Counted from the stretch's first letter, positions 13,242 to 26,850 are shown. The stretch: 64,000 bases of DNA from Paramacrobiotus metropolitanus (GCF_019649055.1 NW_026570222.1:3286001-3350000); one strand, 5' to 3'. Notes: generated by a model not told the origin, from the letters alone. Numbers and translations are program-made.

Positions 13242-15356
13242 TTTGAGCTACAGTAGTTGTTAAAACTTAATGTGTTGTTTGTTTTCTTGTTTTCTGTAGA
13301 GTGCAAATTTTGTACTTTTTAGGTATCCAAAATTAGCAGATGATAGTCCAAGCGCTGTGCAAGCGGAGTTGCGGAAATGATTTGAATTTTGACGATCAGC
13401 GTCGATTTGCGTTGTTTATAGTGATATCAGGATATATCTTGGTGATTTATATTGTAGTTATACCTATAGCGTTAGTTACTTGCGTTTCTTTTTTTGTTAT
13501 TATTTCCGTTACATTTATGGTGCATTAGTTTAAATTCTTTGATTCAGTTGTCGGCACGTTTTTTACTGCTGGTACTAATACCTGTTGCGATACGCATTTA
13601 ACGCCATTTTGTTCCATTTTTCGCTGCTGCATTGTGCTTATCTTGCCAAGAAATTAGCTTTTCATAGTTCACTCCTTCAATTTTTGACTTTTTCTTGTTT
13701 ATTTGAATGTCGGTACTTTTGGTGTTCGTATGTGCCGAAAATCATTTGCTGAAAAAAAATACGTTTATGGTGTTATTTTGGAATAATTAACTAAAACAGT
13801 ACGGCAGTAATTGTAAGTGCGGCTGTTATTTATTTGAGGAATAGGTGGTTGCGCACCTGTGTATTGTGGCTGCAGATGTGCACGCCACACGGCACCTTGA
13901 CGGTAGGGTCGTACCATCGTACTGGTATATTAATGCCGTAATGTTGCACGAAGCCATCCAAGCCAACACCAACTGCACCACCTGCGTGCGTGCATGTTTT
14001 GCCAAAACGCCAGTAATAATAATTGCATCTGGAACCAGGAACCAGATAGCATTACGCCGCTGTCATAATATAGCTTTACTTGTTTTGTTATTTTTGTAGT
14101 AATTACCTATCATTTTATCAGTAATAGTCATGAATTATTATCAAAACTGAGGATTCCTGCCAAACACAGCGCCGGTTGTTAAGGTTCTGGAAAGATTTCA
14201 ACATTTTTCACAAGTGACAAGTCACAAGGATTAATTAATTCCTAGAACGTGACTGTTACCCATTCGGATGTGAGCGTGAGATGGGTAAGATGTAAGAACT
14301 AACTTGTAAGGACGTTCTACTTCCGAAGTGATAATCAGATAATTTTACGATAAGAATATGATAAAAATAACAGCTAGTCATTCGAGCGACAGTAGTAAGT
14401 TTGTATTTTGTGACAGTTTACCTACTAGAGTAAGTTCTAGCTGAGTCTGATTAACACAGTAATGATGGTGCACGTGTCCCGTAATTTATTTTATAGCCAT
14501 CCGCACGGCCTGTGAAACTTCAGAAAAAATGACTAGTCGCTAGTTACTGTTAACTGTGGTGTTACCTTTCTTAAAAGAAACCTTAGAAGCGCTTAATTAG
14601 TTTTCTGGAAAAGGGGTAGCGGTGGTGGTTTAGATTGGAAAAGGTTTGCACGGGTGTCGTAAGTTTTTTTACACATGGAAAGACTTTCCGATTAAATCCT
14701 TCTTCAGAATTCTGCTGAATTGGTTTTTCGAGCGATCAGCTTTCGATAATCATCATAGACATCGAGTGGCAGATGTGTCGGACAATTTCATGAGCGTGAT
14801 AGATTGCACATGACGAAATCGAGTTGTCTTCGTTTTTCTCTCCGTGAACGCGTGCTCGTCTAGCCTGTGGCAGTAGCGAGTACGAGCAACAATCCAACCA
14901 AACTGCGAATTAACACACAACAGCAAACAAGTGGTTGCTGATCACGAAGAGAGAGACTGAACTGCAGACGTTGTCTAATTATCGCTCATTCGGTTGCAAC
15001 ACAACACACAAGACGGCCGAGATTTGTTTATGCTTGAGTGGAAAGTGATTGCTGCTGATAGTACCGTATGCATCCACAGACTGTACTGTACTAGGCTGCG
15101 TATATCCGCCAAGCGACAATTATTATGATTTATCACTGCCCCTGCAGATATGCTCCCGATCCGATCATGACCGTATCAACATCCGCTGCCTGAATAGCCG
15201 GGATTGTGATCCGCAAGCCCCGCGGGCTACTGTTGTGTGAGTTGGGTGTCTTGAATCAGAGAGGCTGATCCGTAATTACATTAGCCGCGCGCTGTATGTT
15301 GCAATTGCGGGATTAAGTGGTCTGGCCTGCACTGACTGTGCTTATCATCGCTAATC
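13242..15356. other. Long intergenic region
   Basis: About 2.1 kb between the Argonaute stop and the rhophilin start. Several ORFs of 60-84 codons have no recognisable domains and no splice context. The last few hundred bases probably contain the rhophilin promoter and 5' UTR. I see no RNA gene or transposon ends here. Confidence 0.4.
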
Positions 15357-18300
15357 ATGGCTGTCAATGGAATTAGCCATAATGGAGAGCAGCATTCCCA
15401 TTCCGACGAAGAAGGCAGCAGTACGGGATTCCACAGTCCCGGCAGCCGTGACTCGTTTTCCCGAAGAGGAGTAAGTGGCAAAATAATCGAAAATTATATT
15501 AATAGCTGAATGTAAATACTTGTATTATTTTTCCTCTTAAAATCAACCGGCTGAAGATTTGCAGTTTGGAGCAAAAGTTCACGACATACGCAGATTTTTC
15601 ATTGAGATTTGTTTATACTTATTTCGAGCGCACACTGGGAAGGCTGACTAGCAATTTGAATTTATCTGCAGGCTGGGAAATGTGTGTGAACTAATAAATC
15701 TGCTGGTTTGCCGATTAGACTGATTTATAGCAGTTTAAACACCTTTTGGCAGTGAAAATTGATGTGAAAATAATCATCTGCAGAGTGTTATAAGACTGGA
15801 GGTTACTTTCTTCTTATAAGAATACTGAAAAATACTTTTACAAGTCACCTGAATTGATTTTGATTTTTAATAGGAATATGTACAGTGAAAATTGTTACGG
15901 AAAATTTGAAGTGAGATTGCATTATTTTAAATTTTGTGCAAAGTGCAGTACTCTTGTGTTTTTTTTAGCAGTGTTGGCACGCACCATAGCCTTTTGTTGT
16001 TTGTTGCGGTGTTGACTAGTAAAGCCAGTCTTAATGAATAGATTTACCATGCATTAATTTTTGTTTGCGTCTTTGAGCGTTGTGAAAATTTGCTTCATGG
16101 AAATTACAACAATTGACATGTTGAACTTGCTCCTATAACTCTACATACACTTTCCTGATTACCGCAGTGAATCTCTAACCGAGTTTCGGAAGCATGCTGT
16201 ATAAAATTTGTATATCTGTATACTCATGTGCTTACTTGCTGATTATTGCTTTGTGTCACAGTACTCCTCAATTATCTGATTCGGCTTCGTATACGATAAG
16301 AAAAACAGCAATAGCGTGAAAATCTATCTTGATGTAAATGAAGCGCTGTAGGTACTGGATATAGTAATTTATTTCAACACAAAACTCCTTCCGCTTCTGC
16401 TGATGAATGAAATGGGAAGCATCTGTTGTGGAATGGTGCGCAGTGCTCACGAAGTTGGTGCACCGATCCTAGACATTATATGGAATTTGTAACTGTTCAA
16501 TTTTGTGGAATGAAAGCAGCAGCGTTTGCATTTTCACTGATTTCGGAGTATCGACTCCAGATTTGGAGCATCGTTTCTGTAAAGAAGATCAACCTAGCAA
16601 GCTCTAGATCAGTAAGGTCATAAACTATCGTTCCGTCGTGTTGCCATTAATTTTACGTGCAGATTGTTTAAATGCACTTCTGGAAAATTGGCCTTGATTA
16701 TGTGAGTTCTTTGATGCTTTCTCAACGTGCTACGGTTCTATCATTGCAGAGCAATCGCAACTGGGCGGAAACTGGTCGTACAAAACTGCAAAAGGAGCGC
16801 CAGCGAATAAACCATCAAATTAACAAAGAAATTCAAATTCGCGCCGGCGCCGAGCGTTTATTCCGGTTCGTTAGCCAATCAATAGAAAAAGGGAAAAATG
16901 CTTACAATGTGTACCATTGACATGTTGATATTGGTCAGTTGTTCTAATTTATATACGAGCCGTATTTGTAGTGCGACGAACAACCGTAAACAACATGAAA
17001 AGATCGCCGCTGAACTATCGGTGGTCAATGCCAATTTGCAGCTGCTCAGCGAGGAGATGGCCGAACTCAACACTTCAGTGCATGTCTATCAAGAAGAGAC
17101 GTGAGTGTATTGTTTACCTGCTGTATGCAAAAAACATCAACTGATGATTTTTCATGGCTTGTTTCGGCTTCTTGCAGAGGCGACTTGGTGCCATTGATTC
17201 CACTGGGCTTGAAAGAAACAGTTGATCTTGACTTTTCCGATTCTCTGACTGTAAGTTAATGCTGTCATGCTTTATTGATTACTCTATGGTAGGGTGATTT
17301 CTGGCTAAATGGCATCTTCGCTGACTACCTTGCTCGGATCGATAATATAATATGGAAATTTGACTCACGATGCACGATAGATTTTGTCACGTACCGGCAT
17401 CATTTTCTGAATATTTTCGTAGTATTTTGCGACAGATATTGAGGTTATTGTTTTCACAGCATTTTTGTCAAATTTTTCTGTTTGAACGTCGGCTGTCGAT
17501 AAGGCGAATGAGAAAGTAAACAGCTGCTTTGTGTCGGATTAGCGAACGCCACTGTTTCCCGGAAGTCGTAATCCATAGGCTTATGGGTAATGTTTTCGAG
17601 CACGGAAAATCCATCTAGATTCCGCAATAGAATTTTGTCAAATTAACGTATAACGAATAAAATTTTAGAAAACTTTTATGCGGTTTTTCCAGTTAATTAT
17701 GCTATTCAGCCGGACTGAATAATACTGTTTGTGCCGTAGGTACAGGAGGTAAAGTAGTACTGTACCGAAATTCTGAATTTTTAAATCTCTTCAGAATTCT
17801 GGGCTTTAGCAATAAACTGAAGGCAGTTTGACTCAAGTGAATTGTTTTACAGGAATTTTTGGTTAGTCATTATCATGTGACCGATTTGGAGGAATATGAC
17901 CGAGCCATTGGAATATTTATGTCCCTTCGCAATGTGAGAATAAAGTTGACAGCTAGTATTTTATTCTCCCTTTTGGCAATAACACTCGCTTAATGCACGT
18001 ATTCAACACCATTAAGTGGGATAATACTACTTACATGTGACATTCTGGAGTGATATAATTTTTGCTGTTTTGTCAGGCTTGTCGCAGTCCATCCCGAGAT
18101 GAGAATGGAATCTCCCTTCTTCTGGAATATGTACATACCTTAAGTTTAATTGAGCGGCGTTTCTTCACACCTGTCACGGGCATTAAATTCCAGTGGTAAG
18201 TACAGTGTTGAGCACGGACTTATAAGTCACATGTATCGTACCATCGTGGGAATTACAAGCTGCAGACACTACCGTAAATGCTACTTCCTGTTTGGTATAG

Positions 18301-21300
18301 TTGTTAGCAAGATCGATGGGTTTGACTACGCAGCAGCAGGGATATTAGAATGTTTGGGAATATTAAAGTGCCTCCAAATGATTTTCCATCGACCGGTAGT
18401 TTATTCTCGGTGGATGTGTTTTTCTGTGATGTGTGAAGTCATCTGGGGATTTTATGGCTTTGCTCAGGCTATTGCTGATTGTATTTGTGGGTGTGGGTGC
18501 ACGGTTTCCGCTAATAATTTCATTTAATGTTTATATGAGAAGAGGATGTTGTGTTACCCCGCACTGACTAATAACTAGTAAGGAATTTGATCTGGTAGCT
18601 CTTCTGGCTGCTGCGAGGTGATGTAGCACTTCTTTCTGTCAAAAGGTCATGGGGAAATCCGAAAAGAGTATCCTTACAAAGTGCGGTATTATGTTGTTTA
18701 GAAATTTTGACCATTCAGACTTGCGAGTTATGTAGAGAATTGCATATAGATACCGTGCAAGGCTGCCGATTGGAAGATACTGCTGGGTGAAAGTGGTGTG
18801 TACTTTATATCAGCCTTGTTACAGGTATGATTCGCTAATTGGAATTCCCTGCATACAAAAGTCGGTGGCTTTTGAAAAAGCCAGCACACTTTTCAACATG
18901 GGCTCGTTGTATACACAAATCGGTGCTCGACAAGTAAGTGTCAAAATTTCATTATGGTGATTAATTTTTTGTGGTGTCGCTCTTGCGTTGATGACATATC
19001 CGCTGTGTTGACTTTCATTAACCGCGTTGGCGTTGTGGCATATTTTCAGCGCGCGAAATCAATGGAAGGTCTCTCTTCCGCATCGGCAGCCTTTCAGAAA
19101 GCGGCTGGGATCTTCCAGTTTATTGCCAACAGTTTTAATAATGCTCCCAGCATGGATCTCAAACCGGAAACACTGCGCATGCTGGTCAGCTTAATGCTGG
19201 TAAGAGAATGGTTGGAAGCTAATACGCGCTTATTTCACAGCGACCACATTCGTAAAATGTCTGTAAGGTTACTTTCTCAAGGATTATTAAATTAATAATC
19301 CAGTTAAACAGTGGTACTAGCACTTTTTTCGTTCAGAATTTTTCATTTGTAATGGCTCGGAGTTGAGGGTGTAAAAGATTGACTGAACAGTTATACAAGT
19401 TATACAAATGATGGTTGGGTGTAGAAGTTACAGATGTGGGATGTGTTCGAAGAAGTAACCATGTGAGGATCTGCAATGAAAGTTATTTTTTCCCTTACAG
19501 GTTCAGAGTCAAGAGTGTCTGTATGATTTGTCGTTGTTGTCGGACCGAAATGGACACTTAATCCACGCTCAAGAAGCCGCACAGGTAATGTGATAGCCTT
19601 ATTACATATTAAAATAAGTGCATTTGTCTCATGTAGAACGGTCGCCTTTCGCACTTTAACGATATGTTATTGAATTGGTATAGGTTTCGAAAGGTTTCAC
19701 AGTCGTGCACGATGCCATCTCTGCCGCCCCTGTTAAACAGTATGTACCATATTCCTGGATTTCTATGGTGCTGGTTAAAGTGGAATTCTACAAAGCCAAA
19801 TCCCATTTTCATACGGGTCTGGCACTGGCCGATTACAATAGTGCGTGGGTCATTGGGGAAAATAGTACGAATCGATGAGAGACTGACATAGTTTTTGCTT
19901 GTTGTTTCTAGTATCTCTAGCCAAAATTGCGGATATTCTGGAAGTTGGGGTTTTGGCTGAATCGTTTGGGAAAGAAAATCGGAAAAATCTGGGTAAGCAG
20001 TGAACAGACGTTTTGCCTATATAGATTTTGTTGACTGATAAGTGATAAAAGCCTGCTTAGTTGACTGTCGATGTAAGTGTATCTATACACAGCACGTATG
20101 CGATGCGATGTTGCACTGCCCAAAATGTGGCTTAATTTAATATCAGTTTATAATGCATACTTCTAGTGCATGCTCGTAATTTTGACGACATTTTTAATTG
20201 TAGCACGTAATCACGTTCGACAAGCCACCCTGTTGTTTGAGGAGTGTATACGAATTCACAGGATGTGCCGGCTGTTGAGAAAGGTGGACATGCTGCTCTC
20301 CGTGTTGAGAAATGCACATGATAGGTTAGTACTTTACGCAGTTTTGTCGTTTGTGAAAATTGTGAATTTTGGCAATCTTTTTGAATATGTTACCGGTCAT
20401 CTTTGGCACATTCGTGCCGGTATTCCGCCAATTGTTACTGTGATGCTTCTTTGCCTCTGTTGACAATAATTATTAGCGTGTTATACCTAATTGCTTGTGA
20501 TTAGTTACTAACTTATCAGTATGAAATAATGTGGCTGCTAATGCCGGGCAAAAGTTGATCCTGTGCATCCTTTAGAAGTCTGGAACTGTACCAAAGGCTG
20601 GAAGATGAAGAGAACTTCGCACCAGCTAGCACTCCACCAGGAATTTTAGGTATACTTTGAGCATATGTGAATATTGACTGTTCTCGGTTAACTCCTTGTG
20701 CTTTTCTAGCTAAAGCACAGAAGATTTCTGAACCGATCGCTCCAAATTTCACTCAAGTCAGGGTGAAGGATCCCTTCCGTGATCTGGTAACAATCTCCAA
20801 ACGACACTGTTGTGCCTCTGTCGATGACAATGAAAGGTGTGCTTGAAGTGCATTATTTAGGGTCCTCTTCACGTATTTAACGCTTCCAACGAATGGTCTA
20901 AGCCAAAACTGATCCACATGATTAAATCTGGTGCGGTGGATTCCTACGGATTCAGCGTGCGGGGTAGTTCACCCGTCTCGGTAACGGAAGTTGAATCGGG
21001 AAGCATTGCTGAGGTAAGGATATCATCGGCAGAACAATCGATTATTTCAAGGTTACACGAGTGTTGTTTTTCACTGGCATATTACGTTAGTAATGCGACT
21101 GTGAGATTGAATGAGAAAATTGTTTCCTACATCGTTTGTTTTAAGGAAAATGGTTTGAAGAAAGGCGATATAATAACGAAACTTCATGATGAAAACGTTA
21201 CCTGGGAGATCCACGAAAAATTGGTGGAGAAGATGCGCCAACATCCAGAAGAACTGATTTTGACTGTGGTCACACCATTCGCATTGGCCCCGGTATGCAG

Positions 21301-21462
21301 TGTTTATTGCATATTAGAATTTACTCAGTTTTAGTAGTTATGAATGGTAAATAAAAATATTACATTGAAATGGTTCGAAACTGCCTTTTTTTGCAGGGAC
21401 AGACCATTAACAGACATGAGGTGAGCAAAATCAAAATGAATGGCCACGCCAAGAAGAAATGA
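15357..21462 (+). CDS. Rhophilin (HR1-BRO1-PDZ Rho effector)
   Basis: Seventeen exons close exactly in phase to 616 residues: 15357-15470, 16750-16865, 16972-17100, 17178-17250, 17853-17933, 18077-18195, 18825-18933, 19050-19199, 19501-19584, 19684-19840, 19912-19992, 20204-20324, 20576-20649, 20710-20786, 20861-21013, 21146-21292 and 21397-21462. Residues about 40-120 form an HR1 coiled coil, the GTP-Rho-binding element. Residues about 144-470 form a BRO1 banana domain, with WYDSLIGIPC, FEKASTLFNMGSLYTQIG and APVKQYVPYSW as clear family signatures. Residues about 495-595 form a PDZ domain (YGFSVRGSSPV). The protein ends with a Lys-rich tail (HAKKK). Rhophilins link RhoA/RhoB to cytoskeletal and endosomal partners. 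The length is close to vertebrate rhophilins. Intron 1 (about 1.28 kb) is the longest and may hold regulatory sequence. Confidence 0.94.
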
Positions 21463-22228
21463 CGCCATGCACAAACGGGAACGGCTGGCTAATGAATCCT
21501 GCCAGATTTTTGGGATGTTATTGTTGTGATAATTTGGAGCCTTCTTCTTAGTGGTTTTGCTTTGAACTTTTATAATGTTCAGATTTTTGAAAGGTTTTAG
21601 TGTATCTGTTCGGATGTTATCGGGCAAAATGTTCTTGTAATATATTTTTGTATACGTTTCTGCTACAAGAGAGATTGGGTTTCCTCTTTGCAAATTTTGC
21701 CCAAGTTGGTAGAATGAGCGCAGCCTGCAATTGGCATTGTGATAAAAAACACACCGAATTCAGTTTTGAGTTTTTGTGCATCTCCCAAGTGGTGATTAAA
21801 TCTAAATACATAATAATATCCGTAGTCCGTCGAGTAAATGCATTACGAAAGAAAGAAACGCAAAATTTTCATGAATGGAATTTTCGCAAATTCAAAACAA
21901 AACTCAACAGTAGCGTGTGAAACCATGAAATTAACGATTTAAACTCAAGTCGAAACTCGGAATTTGGGCAATTTTTCAGAAAATACTATAGAAAAGTGCA
22001 CAGTACAATCGTGGTCAGTGTACCGATACTAACCAGTGGTTACTGGTTAGTATCAGTACCTTAAGTGTTCCTACGAATTACTATTTAACTGATGCAAAAC
22101 TTCGTATTTATTCCAAGGCTTGTCGGTAAGTATTTATTTGCTCTTCCTTCTGAGATGACATGATGGAATTTTACGATAGACAGCCTGATTAGTTTAGGTC
22201 TCCAAAAGTAACAAAAATCGAAATAACT
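21463..22228. other. 3' intergenic region between convergent rhophilin and RPS18
   Basis: About 770 bp with no supported gene. It contains the hairpin at 22020-22059 listed separately. ORFs on both strands here are AT-rich and lack domain character. Confidence 0.45.
22020..22059. repeat. Short near-perfect hairpin
   Basis: Two 18-nt arms (22020-22037 and 22042-22059) are inverted copies with one mismatch around a GGTT loop. It lies between two convergent genes. It may be a transcription-end structure, a tiny fold-back repeat or a small-RNA hairpin; I cannot tell which. Confidence 0.7.
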
Positions 22229-23060
22229 TTAACCTCCCTTTTTTTTGGACACACCGACAGTTCGTCCACGACGGCCAGTGGTTTTTGTATGCTGGCCACG
22301 CACACGCAGGCCCCAGTAGTGGCGCAGACCACGATGATTGCGGATCTTCTTCAGACGTTCCAGATCATCACGTAACTTCGATTCCAGATTGTTGGCCATG
22401 GCGTGCGTGTATTTACCGTCCTTAATATCACGCTGCCTGTTCAGAAACCAGTCGGGGATCTTGTACTGTCTGGGGTTGTTCAGAACCGTGATAACCTTTT
22501 CAACCTGCAATCAACAAAAACAAATAAAAACATGACTCTATCAGAGAAAATAATTACGATATACCGTATATAAGCGTCTTTAACAGCAAGCTTTCTGTGC
22601 CAACAGGTATAAACAACTACTAGTATTTCAACATGCCATATACAATGAGTCCAGAAAACAAAACTACGGTTTAATTGTGTGTATGTTTAATTCTTTCTGC
22701 CAGAAAACGATGCTTTGAGGTTGTGAAATTAACGAATGGAACTTGAGAACCTCACCTCTTCTTCTGTCAGTTCTCCAGCACGTTTGCGTAAGTCAATATC
22801 GGCTTTTTTGCACACTACGTTCGAAAACCTTCGCCCCACACCCTGAAACATCAGTTTCAATGTATGCTTCGCAGGAAATCAGATGATGAACTCTCACGTA
22901 CCTTTACAGCCGTCAGAGCGTACATGATTTTCCGCTGTCCGTCAATGTTGGTGTTCATTATACGGAGGATATGCTGGAACTTTTCCGGAATGATAAGGGT
23001 CTGCAACAACAAATCTTAAAGTCAATCTAACAAAACCACCCCTGCTTCACTTACACCCAT
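22229..23060 (-). CDS. RPS18: 40S ribosomal protein S18
   Basis: Four coding exons: 23055-23060, 22902-23000, 22756-22842 and 22229-22504. They join in phase to 155 residues, close to the 152 of vertebrate RPS18 (uS13). Motifs include [15 protein letters not shown] at the start, [21 protein letters not shown], and the rRNA-binding C-terminal segment with [20 protein letters not shown] and [11 protein letters not shown]. The first coding exon holds only ATG and one Gly codon before a GTAAGT donor, a usual layout for ribosomal protein genes. It acts in the head of the small ribosomal subunit, contacting 5S-side bridge elements and the decoding region. Confidence 0.97.
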
Positions 23061-23672
23061 TTTATAATCTTGAAATCAGGAATCTCAGTAATTAATAACA
23101 AAAATCCGTAAAGATGATCGCGAACTCTCGCTAAAAATCCACGGTGACGGAGTACCAGAAGTTCGCCGAATGCAGTCGGATGCGATGCAGGAGACAGCCT
23201 GAATTTATTCACACTTCCAGTTAAAAAATGGAAAAAGCATTCAGTGGAAGTCGCCAGTTACTCGAAAATTAAAGCCTTTAATTCCAGGCTTCCAGCAGGA
23301 ATCTAAAGGATTCCATTTCAGACTTATTGGAATGGCCAATGCTGAGTGCCGGGACACGCCTTCGGTGAAGGTGCATGGCTGCTGCGTGCAGCGTGTGCGT
23401 GCTCGCTCTGGGCACGCCGTTCGCTGTCGCACGCATCATAGACGGGATCATATTACTGTAATTGTTCGCAACACTCGAAAGCATTTTTTCTCACCTTTTG
23501 TTAAACAGTACATTGATTAATTTCTATATAAATAAATGTATAAAATAAATATCGGGAAATAAGAAATATTCTTTTTTTTATGGGAGTGTAACTGGCGTCG
23601 ATTTGGCCAGAAAGTCGACTGGAAAGACCATATTGCAGCAGCAGTAGGATCCAGACCGAGCATAGGTGCAAT
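23061..23672. promoter_or_regulatory. Divergent promoter region, RPS18 and CENP-B-like gene
   Basis: About 610 bp separate the two divergent start codons. It must contain the RPS18 promoter, and probably that of the plus-strand gene. Short antisense ORFs exist but are unsupported. A GC-richer block at about 23340-23450 may be part of the core promoter or upstream untranslated sequence; this is inference. Confidence 0.45.
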
Positions 23673-26089
23673 ATGGAACGGCGCACCAGAGCATCCTCAA
23701 CGTTGCATGCTCAAAACGCGGCTGCGCCTGTTCTGGAGACCGTGCCCGCGTCGTCACAGCTTCCCGTGGAAGTCATTCCCGAGCCAACCGAAATCTCGGT
23801 TAAATCAGACATCATTCTAGCAGAACCTGTAGCCTTGGTGCCAAAAAAATCCTTAAAACGCCCCTCGACAGTCAAGCGCCACCATCTGACGGACGAAGCC
23901 CGGAAAGCGATCATCGACAAGCATATGAGCGAGCCCTTACTCAGTCAGCAGCAGATTGTGGAATGGCTGGACAGAGTGCACGGCATTCTGGTGGACCGTA
24001 CCACCGTCGGTCGGACCATTCAGAAGTATGCAGTCAAAGAAGAGAGAGACCCAACAGGCGCCGATGTACTGGAAGCGACACTGTTCGAATGGTATTCAGC
24101 CCGGACTAAATCAGCGGAAGTTAGTGTGGAGCCGTCTGCCGATGGAGATCAGGTAACGTCTGTTTCCGGCGCAAAGTGACCATGCAACACGGAACAGTTA
24201 TGCCACATTATTCACTAATAAAAACCAAACTGATTTTTTTGGGAATTTCTTCAGAGTTACGCAAGCGGTTGAGTCGTCGGCTTGCTAATAATTTAGTGCA
24301 GTAATTTCTTTTGTTTTTTTCTTGCAGAATATCACAATTATGGCCATGAGCCTCAGCTCCTTTAAGGAGAAAGCTGCGGAACTATTACTGACGGGAGAAT
24401 TCGATGTGCCGACAAATTTCAGTCTGTCTGATAAATGGCTGCAAGAATTTTTGAAGAAGTATGGTTTGGAAGTGACAGCCATTTCACAGGACAGCGTTAC
24501 CAGCGAAATTGCGCCGGATGTTAGCGACAAGACTGATTGGCCCAACGATCTGCTGCCGTACTTGGCACCGGTCAAGCGAATGGAGGAAATCGACGTCGAG
24601 GATGCCGGGCAGGTGCATGAAGTCCATGAAGAACAGGGATTTGTCGTGCCGGCTGCAACCAAGGTGCGCATTTTTCTCGATAAGGCCAGAAAACGGTAAA
24701 CTTTCTAAACAATTATAAACAGCCTGCAAGAGTGCGACAACTTGGAGCGACGTCTGTGAGAGAGATTACTTACAGCACTGCAGGGGAATTGCTTTTTCTC
24801 TTCTCTTGGCGTTTTAGCTTTGGGCTCTTTCGGTGCGGTTTTGATATTTTGTGCTTTTATCTGTTCTAGATAGTTGCCGTGCCTCAGACTTGTCGATATT
24901 CAAAAAAATTCGGTCGCGGCCGGGGAAACAATTATTTAACGGATGTTACGCGCAAAGCTTTGCTGGAAAAGCACGAAGAATGCCCGGACTGGAGCCAGAC
25001 GCAGTTAGCAGATTGGCTAAAAGACAATTTTCATGTCAATGTTCATCGCGCCACGATAGGTCGCAATATTAAAAAGCTGGCTGTAAATGGAGTGGTAAGA
25101 AGCGATGAGGAAGACATGTTGCCTGTTTCCGACTGCGAGGACGAGGAGGCACCTGCTAAAAAGCGACCGAAAATCTGGCAAGACGCTGACGGTACCAACA
25201 GAGTGCAATATGTAGAGGATGCGCTGACCGAATACTACACCTCAGAAAAATCTAACGGGGTATGAGATATTTTAGCATTGTTCTGTAAGGTATTTTAATA
25301 TGATCTTAAACCTGCAAAATAAACGTTGTTCAAGCTTACGAATTTACCCTTCTGGGTTCGTTTAACCCAAATTCCAAGGTTGGGTTTCCTGGTGCCTTTT
25401 GCTAACGTAGACTACTAGTCTCGCTTATTGGAATGATCGTGTTGAAGTTTTGGAGTTCTGAATCATGAATCCATGATGGGCTTCAGACATTTTAATAGTT
25501 CACCGGCAGACAGGTGGTCAGCTTTACTGACCAGTTTCATTTTACAGAAACATGTACCGGAATGGAAACTGTGGAAGAAAGCCATCGAAGTATTAGCCGC
25601 GAACGGAACGGAAACGGACCGGTGTTTGTTAACAACGGAATGGAAAAAAGGCTTTTGGAGTCGCCTTTCCAGTGCAGGAAATTCAAGTAAACAAGCTGGT
25701 AAACGTGCAATCTTTGTGCAAGGCCATGCTGCGCCATGCCAAGTGCTGCGCAGTTTTACGAACATACTCGTACTATAGTATTTTGTGCAGTTGACATGTA
25801 AGAAGCTTATGTACAGAGAAACAATGCAACATCAGTAGACAGTAATCGTAAGTAACATGTACATTTAGGTTCATCAAGTGTGGCACGTAAAGCGTCGTTT
25901 GCGGATTACGTATCAGCCTCTCCATCCGGTACTCCTCCGTCCATAGCAGACGTCCACAAAAGTGTCAACGTAATAAGATTTTATGTTTTTTCATCCAAAC
26001 TGGATGCGGACTCCAAAAGGGATCTCATGGCCGATTTGGATGCGATATACCTGCGCCTGGGAGAAGCAAATAACCTCGTATCCAGTTAA
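23673..26089 (+). CDS. Protein with two tandem CENP-B/pogo-type DNA-binding modules
   Basis: Five exons join in phase to about 525 residues: 23673-24152, 24328-24663, 24870-25259, 25548-25698 and 25869-26089. Module 1 has a psq/CENPB_N-like helix-turn-helix (LTDEARKAIIDKHM through TTVGRTIQKY) followed by a Tc5/CENPB-type HTH (FKEKAAELL through LSDKWLQEFLKKYGLE). Module 2 repeats this order: LTDVTRKALLEKHEE through ATIGRNIKKL, then WKLWKKAIEVLAANG through EWKKGFWSRLSS. Such paired HTHs normally sit at the N-terminus of pogo/Tigger transposases and CENP-B. No DDE nuclease follows, and the last exon ends in a short helical tail. The host-like exon structure and the lack of a nuclease suggest a domesticated DNA-binding protein acting on chromatin. 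The target is unknown. Confidence 0.82.
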
Positions 26090-26850
26090 TAAACTACTTC
26101 GTTTTTGCCACTTTTTGTTGGATATCAATCTTAAAGACCGAAAATGCCTTTACTTTATTGCTTTTGCTGTTTTCGAGTCCATCATCAGTTATTATTTTCT
26201 CACCCGGCTGACCGAAAACGTTGTGATCGGGTGTCTTTCATACGAGATTTCCTGGAAGGAGCACCTGAGAGCAAAATGGTACCACTTAATATCACGGTGG
26301 TATAGAGTGGTTATTTATGGGATGCACATGGCTACGGCCGGCTGAGTACGACGAAAAATATTCAGTGAATCAAAGTGTATTCGTATACTTTTTTTATATG
26401 CCTTTAAAACTTTGAACAATAAACAGAAGTTTTTCTGTGCACAATTTCCTCCTTATCACATTTTCTGTCCTCACTGTATTCCGTAACAACAGTCAACGAT
26501 TCAATCGGAAATGACGGATCAAGTTATCAAAGAAAAATTAAACCTCTTAAATGTACAGCAAAAAAATTACAATCTTTATACAGAAACAAAACAACATTCT
26601 GTCAGCATACATAAAAGTAAAAAATGAAATTCCTACAAAAATCCAATACAACGAAGCATACTGCCGGAAGTAGGATACAACTCCAAACAGTACCACTGGA
26701 ATGCATGGCAAGATGAAACAGCAACAACAGGGCGCTTTTGGCAGTTTCATTCCGAAAATGACGTCTTTCCGTACAGTGAACACTGGTAGGGTAGGAAACG
26801 ACCGCTAACGGTGCCAACGAACATGTTGTTCGCCATTACGAACACCATAA
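26090..26850. other. 3' intergenic region between convergent genes
   Basis: About 760 bp between the CENP-B-like stop and the p85 stop. It contains a plus-strand poly(A) signal at 26418 and AT-rich sequence. Antisense ORFs at 26547-26817 are hydrophobic but lack support. Confidence 0.4.
26418..26423 (+). terminator. Candidate poly(A) signal for the CENP-B-like gene
   Basis: AATAAA lies about 330 nt after the stop at 26089 and before the convergent p85 gene. Confidence 0.4.

Noticed and set aside
18150-18527. 125-codon plus ORF
   Set aside because: It mostly runs through a rhophilin intron past a good donor at 18196; only its 5' end overlaps an exon and in another frame.
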